Shown one piece after another: positions 41,000 to 51,800 of a DNA stretch of 64,000 bases. The stretch covers positions 496,001 through 560,000 of the forward strand of contig JAPJBO010000008.1 in NCBI GenBank assembly GCA_030068145.1, read 5' to 3'. The notes beneath the pieces were generated by a model. The model saw only the letters and a program-made list of their open reading frames with translations. It searched no databases and was not told the origin of the DNA. The position numbers and the translations under genes are program-made. This stretch comes from Diplonema papillatum (Eukaryota > Euglenozoa > Diplonemea > Diplonemida > Diplonemidae). Numbering within the stretch: the stretch's first letter is position 1; each line of letters starts with the position of its first letter.

Positions 41000-41850
41000 A
41001 AGCGTGAAAAGGGAATGACGGGGCTGTGGGGTGGGGGATGCCTGTAATTACGCTTGCTTTGCAAAAGGGGACAACATGCAGTTTATCGTCAACTCCAGTA
41101 CTACTGCCTGCAGCACTTGTGGGGACCTGTGTTTGCGGGCACAGTGTATTTGTACACATGGCATGGCATATATACGCGTAGAATCTGAGTATCCAAACAC
41201 GCTCAAAATTCAACGGTATGTGTGTCGATGGATGTTGTCGACGTGAGTTGGTCAAGAGGTGCGTGTGTCACTATGGGCTGTGTGGGAGACTGACGAGAAG
41301 AGAAACTAAATGGTGGAACAGGCGGATTTCTAATGACCTCCGCGACGTAAGTAGAGTAAGAAGCGGGGGAAACCCCGCGGCAGCCAGTTGGAGAATGAAG
41401 CCAAGAGCGAGCAGAGTTGTCTCGAGGATCGGTCCCCGACAAAGAATTGCAAACATTTCTTTTGGCGGCAAAACGAAGGCGCAGAGTGGAACCACAGGGG
41501 GTGGGGGCCTTCCGGCCACAGCCACCTACTTTCGGGCAGGGTGCCACCCGAACAAAAAGTGCGGCCGCCAGGAATGATTTGCCATGCACTACCTGAAATC
41601 CGCTCAGGAACCCTTTGTAGGCGAGGGGGGGGCGCGGTGGGGGGGCTGAACGTTTTCACAGCGGACGGGTCCTGTGCAGGGTGCGGTCATTGAAGGCACC
41701 TCTTGACAGCTGAAAACTGACGGAGGGTTGCGGTCAGAACTGACCTGCCACACGTGCGGTTATCGCATGTAACCGGCCCACAAAACACTACAACTGACTG
41801 TCTCGCGCAAACACACACGCACACGCGATTTGCACCAGCGCGGCCGCTGG
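41000..41850. other. Gene-free stretch
   Basis: No supported coding region. A GC-rich segment at 41340-41700 gives only mutually overlapping incidental frames. Confidence 0.4.
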
Positions 41851-41856
41851 CCGTTC

Positions 41857-41925
41857 GACTACCGTGGCGCTATCCGGCAACGGGAAACGAGGGCTCGATT
41901 CCGGAAAGGGAGCCCGAGGGACGGC
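41857..41925 (+). pseudogene. Isolated fragment of nuclear small-subunit (18S) rRNA
   Basis: The 69 bases from GACTACCGTGGC to GGGACGGC align without gaps to the conserved 18S segment GACTACCGTGGC...GGGTTCGATTCCGG...GAGCCTGAGAAACGGC at about 80% by eye, comparing with remembered apicomplexan 18S. The rRNA similarity stops on both sides. It lies just downstream of the Hsp70 stop. This is a decayed fragment, not a functional rRNA gene. Confidence 0.7.
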
Positions 41926-42004
41926 AAGGTAGCTTGCGCCTTCAGCGTTCCTCTTCCCCGCAAGTTACAAATTGTTCGTAAGGATCATTTTCACGGAGAA
42001 ACGA

Positions 42005-45000
42005 TCAGAAGGCGGAAACGTTCCGCTGGCACACGGCCAAGGCTTCAGTGAGCTGCTGGTGGCGAGACCGCATTTCTGTCTTCGAAGCCTCAGGGTACGA
42101 ATGCAGCCACTCCAGGGTTTGCGTGCAAAGGGCGATGAGCGCCTTGTCCTCTGCCTGCGAGGCGACGCCGTACGACTGCGAGATGAGAGCTCGCAAGTGA
42201 GCGCGCTCGGTCCCGACGGCAGCCACAATTTGGCTCTTCTCCTCTGCAGATAGGTTCGAGTTCTCGAGCTTGACCTTGATCTCCTTTCTGCTCTTGATGT
42301 CGGTTGCCGTCACCATGAACAGCCCGTCGGCCTGTGGTACGAGTGGTTTGAGCGTACAGAGCATCGATCGCAACACCGAACAACTGTAGTCATCCAGGAA
42401 TTTATGACGTGAGAACGGGAAATGCGCCTACCATATTCCACGATACGCAGGAGTTTCTACCTCGGTATACACTTCGTCGTTCTGCGCCGAACACTCAAGA
42501 CACACAAAGAAAGCCGAACAACCACAACAGCACAAACCAAACAATCAGAACACGCAACCTAGAACAACCGCAGCACAACACCAAACGACGTGTTATAATA
42601 CCACGACACAAGAACATCCGGCAACAGTACCAGCGGACCATCAGAGGCAGGGAAAAGCACACCGTTATCTCGAATGTCACCCGCACCTGAGGCACGCTGG
42701 CGGGGGCCGGATCGGGAATGGGCATCATGAACTTCCCGAGCAAATGGTTGGCCTCCGCACGTTCTGTATTCTCGCCTTCGTATATCTGTCGGGATGAGAG
42801 CGTTTAGGGGTTTTCTGTATTCGCGACAGGCGGCCTCCTCGAGTATTTCCCCAAGCCTACAAAGCAACTTGCGTATGCAGTAGTCGTTGTCGAGCTGCCG
42901 ACGCAGCCAGAATCTTAGCTGTTTATCTCGGTCGTGAAAAGGTTGGATCTTATTTGAAGTTGCGAAGCTGCCTTCTGGAAACACGAAGATGTAACTTTTG
43001 CGTTGGTGTGTACGTAAAGGGGGGGGTCGATTAATAACAGCTATTTGACACACGTCTGGTTGTCTAAAAACACTTCCACTTGATCCTGCTACTGTTCGGC
43101 TATCCGGAATTTCTTTTAGTATTCGACAAATCGAATAATAACACAAGATGATGAGGATGTGTACTTTGCCCCCGCCTTGGCTAACGAGGGCCAGAGGCCG
43201 AATAATGGGTTACATCTTCATCTGCGATCTATTTTCAATTTTCTTCACCTCTTCGAAAAGATTCTAGCATACCCGCACGACAACAGCCTTCTGCCCATCG
43301 AACGTTGTTGAGTACACAGCTGATCTCGACGTTGGAATCTGGAATTGTTGGATGCTCTGTTTTGTACTTGCCAGAGAAGGAAGTCAACGTAATCGTTTCT
43401 GTAATCTTCTCCCTGAAAACACTGCCGAGAAAAGAACACGGTAGTCCAACAGCATACCTTAGTACCGCGGGGAATGAGTACATCCATTGTGCCGTCGGTG
43501 AGACCGATGCCAAGAGTGATCGGCGTAACGGAAGCCAGGTGCTGTCGTTTATTGAAGGTTGAGACCAGATTTGCAAAACGGGGTTTTCGAAACCGTGCAA
43601 TTTCTAAGGACCGTAAGTAAGGTGCGAAAGTTGCGGCTTCCAACTCGTCTCAGCAGCCAGGGTAGGTTTCGAGTTTTGGGTTTCTGGCGACCCCCGGTTT
43701 GGGTTTCTGATGCTTTTCCTTGAGGAATTGCCTTGTGGAGGTGACTTCGCCTTGTTTTCGCGTTCTGCAGCCGTTATTTCAGCCTAAACGAGCATCCGAC
43801 CACTTCTTCTGCATTTCCGGAGCATTCTAGGACCACCTGAGTGGTAGGTTTCGAGCTTTGGGTTGCTGGGGGCCCCCGATGGCAGGCGCACGCATGTGCA
43901 GGTCCAGCTCCGGGCGAAACACATGCCAGGAGCAGTCCTGCTGCATCGGATTGACACCTCCGTTGCGAGCGTTGGACGTACGTGTGCAAAAGAAGCGGCT
44001 AGTGTGCTTGTCATTCTGTTTTACACAAGCTTGTTTTCAAGCGACGTCGTTGATCCCGCGTACGTAACGTGGCATAGGACGAAACTCAAAAGGGAACCGC
44101 CAAAAACCTCGTCATGATTCCTCCTCGGGTGAAGATATCATGTGTTGCCAAACAAGAGGGCACACACATGAAAGCTTGCTTGAAACTGCAGGCGTTCATT
44201 CAATGTCGCCAGGCAGCAATGCAGCAAAATGGGTGCCTCAGGTACGTTTTCTTGGAAAGTTTCCAGGTTCGTAGACCAGGTATACTTGAGAGAAGGCAGG
44301 CGTCCATACCACGTCCTTGAGACAAATTGAGTTCCCCGCTGAGGATGCCATGGGCATCGGGAACGTCTCGCCGACGGTCTGCTTCCGCCCCGCTACAGTA
44401 GCCGCGGCGAGGGCCGTGGCCCCCCACGCCACCGCCTCGTCCGGGTTCACGCCGAAGGACAGCCGCTTGCCGTTGAAGAAGCGCTGCAGGTTTTCTTGGA
44501 GCGTCGGGATGCGGGTGGAGCCGCCGACCAGGACGATGTGGTCGACTTCTTCGCTGGTCACGTGCGCGAGATCGAGCGCCTTCTGCACCTCGCCCATCGC
44601 GTTTGCGAACAGCGGCGCGCACAGCCTTTCGAATGTGGCCCGGGTTAACTCAAGCTCGATGTCCTTTCCCGCGATTTCGATGTCGATGACGGTCTCGGTG
44701 CTCGACGAAAGCTCGCGTTTGGCTTCCTCGCACACGCGCCGCAGCCGCTGCCGGATCTTCGGCGTGATGTCGGCCGCTGTGAGGCCCGGCGCGTTTTCGA
44801 TGACCCATTGCAGGACCAAATCGTCGAAGTCCTCACCTCCCAGGTGAAAGTCGCCGGTGACTGCTTCCGAGCAGAACGATCCCTTCCCGTCCATGCGGAG
44901 GAGTGACACGTCGAAGGTGCCGCCTCCCATGTCGAAGACGAGAACGTACCCTTCCTCTCGCCCGGGTTCCAGTACCTTTCGATCCAATCCGAACGCAATC

Positions 45001-45557
45001 GCAGCGGCTGTTGGCTCGGGAAGTATCCGGAGAACATCCAGGCCTGCGAGGACACCCGCGTCCCTGGTGGCCCTGCGCTGTGGCTCTGTGAAGTAGGCGG
45101 GCACGGTGATGACCACCTTCGTCACTTCCTTCCCAATGAATTTTTCGGCCATCCGCCTGAGGTGTGCGAGGATAAGCGCCCCGATCTCTTCCGGCGAGAC
45201 CAGCTTTTCCTCGTCGTCGATGACGACTTCATACCGGGGCCTGCTGTCGCCGGTGCTGACCACACGGAACGTCCACCGCTCCACGTCCAGCTGCCTCACC
45301 TTGCTGAAGGGCCTGCCGATTACCCTCTTCGAGTTGTAGATCGAATTTGTCGGCTGCGTCGTGAGCTTGCGCTTGGCGGCTTCGCCGATGAGAACGTCGC
45401 CTTTGTAGAAGCACACCACCGAAGGCACCGACCGCTCGCCTTCATCGGTGGGCACGATCTTCACCGTTTGGCTGGCCCAGTCCCAGACGCCGACGACGGA
45501 GTTCGTGGTCCCGAGATCAATGCCGATGACTGGCTCTCTGTCACCATCCTGTGCCAT
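42005..45557 (-). CDS. Divergent Hsp70 family chaperone, five exons
   Basis: Exons on the reverse strand: 45557-44310, 43541-43458, 43338-43273, 42785-42663, 42331-42005. All are bounded by GT/AG and in phase, giving about 615 residues. Exon 1 is the ATPase domain, with GIDLGTTNSVVGVWD, VVITVPAYFTEPQRRATRDA, VLVFDMGGGTFDVSLL and VLVGGSTRIPTLQE. The later exons encode the substrate-binding domain: VTPITLGIGLTDGTMDVLIP, AVYSTTFDGQKAVVVR, NHLLGKFMMPIP and DGLFMVTATD. There is no signal peptide and no C-terminal EEVD or HDEL. The lid is short, ending VCQRNVSAF. It is probably cytosolic and may be a specialised Hsp70. The exon 1/2 junction adds an unusual segment (LKDVHLASVTP), so that boundary is the least certain. 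Confidence 0.88.
43653..43862 (-). repeat. Inverted copy of the 1.4-kb repeat family, inside Hsp70 intron 1
   Basis: The reverse strand reads ACTCGAAACCTACC, ATGCTCCG, GCTCGTTTAGGCTGAAATAA, GGCTGCAGAA and CAATTCCT in the same order as 1427-1710. It is wholly intronic (intron 43542-44309). Confidence 0.75.
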
Positions 45558-45599
45558 TCCGCACTCCCTCCCCGCATGCTCCTCGATGCACCTTTGCTA

Positions 45600-45637
45600 G
45601 AGTGAAAGTTCGCTTGAAACTCCGGGGTTTTAAACTC
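45600..45637 (-). promoter_or_regulatory. Dispersed 38-bp motif just upstream of the Hsp70 start
   Basis: Lies 43 bases upstream of the Hsp70 ATG. Reverse strand: GAGTTTAAAACCCCGGAG followed by TTTCAAGCGAACTTTCACTC. It matches 59061-59098 at 34 of 38 bases, and a looser copy is at about 62104-62150. The TTC/GAA blocks are loosely like a heat-shock element but with irregular spacing. It could be a promoter element or just a repeat. Confidence 0.35.
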
Positions 45638-45644
45638 TCCGGGT

Positions 45645-47780
45645 GATTTTTGGCAAGATGGGCCGACGTCTAAATGTCCCTCATCCCACTCTCACTCCCG
45701 TAGCTCTCATGAGAGTCGTCCACCGGGTGTCTTTTCGATCCCTTTTCGCTCCAATCAATCGCTGAACGGCGACCACGTGACCCGATCCGCTCGATTGAAA
45801 GAAGAAGAGGGCCGGCAAGGGGGTACAGGCATCCTTCTCGTATCCGGGTTGACCCCCGGAAAACGGTGACATATGCAAGACCGAAACGGCGCTGTGACGC
45901 CTCAGGAAATGAGAAAAGCGTTGCACTGTGCGAGCGGGAGGAAAAGAGAAGAATGAATGGGACCGGGGGCGGGCGGGAGGGGAGTGATGGTGAAAAGGTT
46001 CTCGGACACGGCGGAACCGATCCTGGTCCCCCCGTGTGGGTTAGGGCTACATCGGGCCGGCTACTGGTGCACAACTGGTAGCGGCGTGCTTATACCCCGG
46101 CGACAGCAGACAGACGAATAGGCCAGAGAGCATTTGCCCGCTTCGCTCTTCTTGCCAGACGAACGCCTTCGATCCTAGCCCTCAAAGCAGCCATACCGCT
46201 ATCCGCTGCTTCGCTACCGGGGTGGTGGTGGTAGTGGAGGTTTGCTGCTGCCTGCCCGCACGCACCAGTTTTGAGAGAGCAACGAGCTAACTCATTTGTT
46301 GAACGGTCGCAAGGGTCAACAGGCGCAACCGGAGCGAAGCGGCGATACTGCGACAGCAGGTTGTTCATCAAACTTCTTCTTCACCGTGTCTGAGGAAAAG
46401 TGTGACAGCTAGCAACTATAGGTTAACAGCTTTCTTTTTAGAGTTAAAGCTAGGGCTATGCGGGTGTGGGATGTTCTTTGATGTACACTTTTCAATCGCC
46501 CTTCTTTTCCGCGGGCAGGATTTACTAGAACCTTTTTCACCTTTGCGAAGTGTCATCTTTTCCTCAGACGGAGTCTCGGAACGAAGAAGAAAAATAACAA
46601 CAAAAAGCGGAGCGTGCAGGGAAAGAGATGCAAAAAAGAGAACGAAACAACAGATCTGTGATGAGGAGAGAGAGGGAACGAGGTGAGAGGATGGGGATGC
46701 TCACAGTGGGCCGGCAGGTGCTGGGTACGATAATTGACCGCACCTCTTGACTTTCGTCTTACTGTGGGAAACTGTCGTGAGAGAGCGAGGAGCGCACAAC
46801 GACCACACACACACACACACACAGACACAGACACACACACACAGGGGCTGAAAGGTATTTCCCAGTTTAACGACTCAAACCTGTGACCCAGACGGCGACT
46901 GCGACCACGACAGGTGCTTGCACCAGGAATTGGAACAGCTTTTGTCAGGTCAAGCTCATCGCACAGAGAGTGCTTGCCACATCCTCGGGTGAGATATTCC
47001 GCCTGTGCAAAGACATTCAGCGTGTTGCGACGGGGTCCGAAAACCCGTGCTGCTAACACCGCAAGATGAAAACAGTCTTGACCCGAATTCGGGCGGAGAA
47101 GATGACGACGACAATTTCCGCGCTCTATCCGTCCTCCGAAGGATCCCGCACACTCTTCGGAGAGGAGTCGTAGGAACCAAAAAGTCGACTGGGGAAAGTA
47201 GCTATACTTCGTTTCAGACGTCCCACTACGAGCCACGAATTAGAGACGGCTCTCAAATCCCGGAGTCTTTGCGGAAATAATGACGTGCATCAGCAACGAA
47301 GGTTGCCGGTAGTTTGCTCAGGCGCATCCCTTCACACTAAACGGTCGGTAGCGGATGTTCTTCCTGTCCGCTTCTCCTCACTTTCCTCTTGAAACCAGGG
47401 TGCTCTCAGAAGGTTTTGAGAGTGGCCACTTATTGCCACTCGGCGTTCTGAAACGACAACTTTCTTTTTGCAACACCTCACCCCGTATACGGTGGATCCT
47501 CGAATGCTTGAGTTAAAAGAGTGCGTGCTCGAGTCACACCCAGAACGCGGGTGAGCTACAACAATGACGCGTGTACACCCGAAAAGCGCGTGGCACCCGC
47601 TGCTTAACTCCAGCATTTCTGGCTCCAACTTTTGGGGGCTGGACTCCACCTCGCACTGTCATGCCTCCGTACAAGATGGGGGGATTCCGTGTCCACACGT
47701 GATGACGACCTTTGATAAATAATATGAACATGTATTGTTGTAACTTTTTTGTTGTTGTCGTCCTTTTCCTTTGATGCTAG
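45645..47780. other. Gene-free stretch with an (AC)n microsatellite
   Basis: Only short incidental frames are present; the longest runs through the AC repeat at 46804-46844 and is not credible. No RNA gene or transposon recognised. Confidence 0.5.
46804..46844 (+). repeat. (AC)n microsatellite
   Basis: Two AC runs interrupted by AG dinucleotides. Confidence 0.9.
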
Positions 47781-47787
47781 CCGCGGC

Positions 47788-48537
47788 TCAACGACAGCTA
47801 TCGGCATCCAGAGAAAATGACGTTGCCCCTAAACGAGGAATGCTTGTGCCGGAAGAATGCTGGGTCAGAAGTTGTCTGGAGGTGTGTGGGGGAAGTCTCC
47901 CGGTCAAGAATGACCTAAGTAAGTCCCCCGGTAGGGCACTGAAATGTGAACAGCAGTGGTATTCCTCCAGGAACGATGTCTCCCAACCCTGCGAGGCGCC
48001 TTGGAATACGGCCCACGGGCTCAGGCTGAATGGGCAGAAGGAACTTGATCGCCACTCGCACAACCTCGACTGATGCACAACCGGAAGATGATGATGATGA
48101 TCGTGATGGTAGGAAGAAGTGTTTGTTTCGTTGAACGTGGTGCCTGATCGTTGTTTATGCGCCAGCGTCAAATGCGGGACGAAAACGCACGCTGCGTGGC
48201 GGCGGTCTATACCTGCCAAAGCAACAACTCTGGTCAGGATGTTAGGAGAAAAGACCTGTTCTCACCCATCGAGCTGATAACACGTGCAAAGCGGCCGAAA
48301 GACAGGGTTTCAATCGTTGTGCTAATGAATCGATTTCCCTTGTCGACCAGCTGTCGCCTCTCTTGTCGCTGTAATACATCCTCCCGGCAGTCCCGATTGA
48401 TTTCCACGTAACGAGATCTTCGACCTACAGGAACAGTTAAAGAATGATCGTTCGTTTCTTATCTCCCCGACTTACAAAAAGAAGAAACGAGGGAGTCGCG
48501 AAAATCGATCCCTACCTTGCATGCCATGCTTCATCAT
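47788..48537 (-). CDS. Orphan three-exon gene, 201 residues
   Basis: Exons 48537-48516 (MMKHGMQ), 48424-48266 and 48212-47788 are joined at GT/AG sites, both in phase 1, and sum to 606 bases with a single terminal stop. The acceptors TTCCTGTAG and GCTTTGGCAG are good. Exon 2 encodes YVEINRDCREDVLQRQERRQ and a segment FGRFARVISSM; exon 3 begins GIDRRHAACVFVPHL and includes a His-rich run (YHHDHHHHLP). No family recognised. It lies just downstream of the GGC1 gene in the same orientation. The exon 3 end may be shorter than modelled. Confidence 0.4.
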
Positions 48538-48827
48538 TCCACGGGTGAACCTGCTGCTGTGGGCACGCTAGGTTTTGTTGCAACTGGCAGGTGCGCCTCG
48601 CCGGCAATCGCCAGAATCTTTGTTTCGCTGCGGTGTGGATACGAAGAAGGCTTTCCCGTTGGTGCACGCGCGCCAAGGTGCGAGCAAAAAAAGCGAAGGT
48701 CTTGAGATCCTTCGGTTAAAGCGCGCCCATGTCGCTCGACTGCAAGGGTCCCGACTCCAACCAGTCATCGGGGATCTGTGATGTTGAGGATTGGGTGTGC
48801 AGGCGAGGTGACCGTCAGCAGACGAGC

Positions 48828-51800
48828 TCATCGTCGCTCCCACATGGCCATCAGGTACTGCGCAACCGTGAAACTGAAGATCAGCTTCGGGCCGACCGTC
48901 ACGACCTGTGTGTGTTTGGGTCCGAAGTCACGCTTACAATTTTAGTTGTGACTGTGCGGGGGTGAACATCAGTGCCCCCCGGGCAATTATATACCGTAAA
49001 AACGAGCGAAACCTAGCCCTGCAGCAAGTAGGTCTGCCGCGTCTTCGGGGCGCAAAGAATGCAAAGAATGGTAATAATGGTGGGCTTTTGTTCAGTCACA
49101 CCGATTCTTCTTAAATTTTTGGGGAGTCGTAGTTTGCTGCGGTGGTCGCTTTGTGCGACACGTTCTTTTGCTTATCGTTGTCGACAACTGTATTTATTTT
49201 CAACATCTTCTCGCGCTTTTGAGTGACTCCTGCTTTACCATGGAATTTCTGGACATAATGGAAACTCTATGGTGCCGTAGAGTTTCCTGCTTTCGCTATG
49301 CCGCCCGCGTCATGTTCGTTGAGCATTGAGTTCTTTTAAGTACATGAACCACATGGATTAGCATGCACTGCCTTGAAAGTCAGGTTATCGGATGACGTTG
49401 TCACCTGCCATTGCGTCGTCAAGGTCGAGCATTTGTGGAGCTAGCGGGGTTTGGCTTTCTTGTGATTCCAGAGACTGAGTCGGCGAATACGAGGGCGGGC
49501 TCGTGTGCCCATTTTTCACTTTCGAGGGCATTGGCGTGCCCGTGGTCCCCGGTCGTTTCTGAGAGCTGCTTGCCCTCGGTACCTTCTTCTTCCTTCGATG
49601 CACCCCTGAGTCGGGGGTGGTCGCCTTCGTCTTCTTCCGCTTGCGGCCGGCGATCGGGCCTTCCTTCGGGGTGCCTAGCACCCTTTTCTTCAGCGCTGGT
49701 CGTTCGCTGGTTCCTGGCGTTGGTGGCGGCCTTTTGGTCGCCCGTCCGGTCGTCGCCGTCTCCTTTTTCGTTGCCGCGGGCGGCGCTTGCGCCGCTCGCT
49801 TTCCAACTGGCGTTCCCCGTTGTACGCCCACCTGGGTGGGTGAGGAGGGCCTCTTCTTCTTGTTGCGTCCGGGGGTTGACGGGACGTTCGGTTCGTTGGA
49901 CTGGTGGTGGCCGCGGCGGCAACATGCCGCCGGTCGCCTCTGCGTCAGCGTAGGGAGCCTCTTGCACTCTTGGCAGGTTCCTCTGCCATGCGTGCGGCAG
50001 GCATGATGCCCGCTGCGGCAACACGCCGCCGCCGTCTTGCACTCGCCGCACTTCGTCGTGCTGTGCTCTGTGCACACCGCGATCGGCTGCCCATCGTTCG
50101 CGTGGTGATGGTGCCGGCAGCACATCTCTACCGTGGGAACGTCCCTTCGGACGAGTGCTCTGCACGCCTCACACTTCCCTTTGTGATGGGTCGCGCACGT
50201 GACGAGTGCCTTCTCTATATCGACACCCGGCATATGCACGGGGTCTGGGTGCAGTTGTGGTGGGGCAGGCAGGGCCCACCTCGCCGCTCTCCCGATCGTC
50301 CAGTCAGGGTACGTCGGGCACTGCGTCCCTACATCGCTTCCTTTCACTTGTTCCTCAAGTATCGTCCCCGTGTGTGCCTCGCGAAAGCGTGGCCTGGGCC
50401 GTATACCCGATATCCCCGTGATGCCCATGAACGACAGCGACGTCGTCGGGCACACCCTCTCTCCTCTCATGCAGCTTCCCAGCCCTTGCTGTGCCGCCAG
50501 CTTGTCCAACGCGCTCATCATGCAGCGCAGGACGTTTCCCCGTTCTCTCACCCCCTTCGGCGCATTCCCGTGCAGCGGCATGCTGAGGCCCGAGAAGAGT
50601 TCAAAGTCGATCGCAAGCTCCAGCATTGACGCCTGCCCGTTCTCGGTCCATTGCATGTCCGACAGCCACGCTACCAACGCATAAAACGTCGGTAGTCCCC
50701 AGGTCTTGTTCCGCTCCCACGTCCATGCCGGGGCAATCCGCGCGAAGGGGTGGTCAAATTTCTCGGCAGGCATCGCATTCGCTCTCGACCAGGGGGTCGT
50801 GGGGTTCCTGGCCACCCAGCCACGTGCTTCGAGCCCAGCCCGTTCCGCAAGGATTTCAGCCATCATCTCCTGGAGCCGCCTCGAGAATTGGGCATTCTCG
50901 GGTACTACCACTCCGTGTTCCAGCGTGCATCTGGGCCAGTCGGCCCGGTTGGCTGCCATCAGCTCGGCATGTGCCTCTCGTCGCCGTATGTGCGAGTACG
51001 CTCCGCAGTCCCAGAATACGTGTTTCTCGTCCTCGGTGTCGCCGCTTCCACAGTGCTTGCAGCTGGGCGCCTGCGGCTCAGCTCCGGCCTGCCTCATCCG
51101 CGACGTGTACTCAGCCGTGTTCACCCCCCCCGCCAACGCTACACGTATAAGCCTCGCGGTGTGCGCGGGACATTCACGCATCCTCCAGAAGGAGTTCGTC
51201 CGCTCCAGGTCGGCTCTCTGTATGCCCTCAAATCCCGGCCGCCTCGCCACCAGTCGGGACCACGTCTTCGCCCTCAAGTCCGCCCTAACTTCATGTCCCC
51301 TCTTCGAAGGTGCCGAGGCTAACGGGTCATATGTTGCACCATTCCTCAGCGTGCGAGACAGGGGCCCGGGTCCCCATACGTGTCCACACTCCCCCATGCT
51401 CCTCATCGCCAGTCCAACTGGCCCCAGGGGTAGGTCCCCCTCGGCGTATCTTCCCCGGATGCTCTCCATCAGAGGCAGCAGTCGTGGCAACCTCTCGCAC
51501 GCCGCGTAAAACGCTGTCGTCACCCTATATGCTAGGCATGTACCGGGATCCGTCAGGTGGCCCTTCTCCTGAAAGTTTAGGACCATCTCCCTCGCGCGCT
51601 TCGGGTTGGATCCACCCCAGATCAGTCCCATCACCGACGTCGTCAGCCGTTTCATCGCCACCTTCGATACCGGCGCGAAAGAGCAGCCTGACAGCGCCGC
51701 CGGTAGCACATTCGACTGCACAATCCGGACCCGCTTTTCGTACCGGAACGGCGCATGGCGGAGGCCTTCCGCCAGGGCAGCCGCCTTCTCCACCCTCTCC

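Noticed and set aside
44317-45605. Several plus-strand frames over the Hsp70 gene
   Set aside because: Antisense shadows of the long first Hsp70 exon, caused by its GC-rich third codon positions.
46553-47236. 227-codon minus-strand frame
   Set aside because: It runs through an AC microsatellite and low-complexity sequence, with no family resemblance or splice support.
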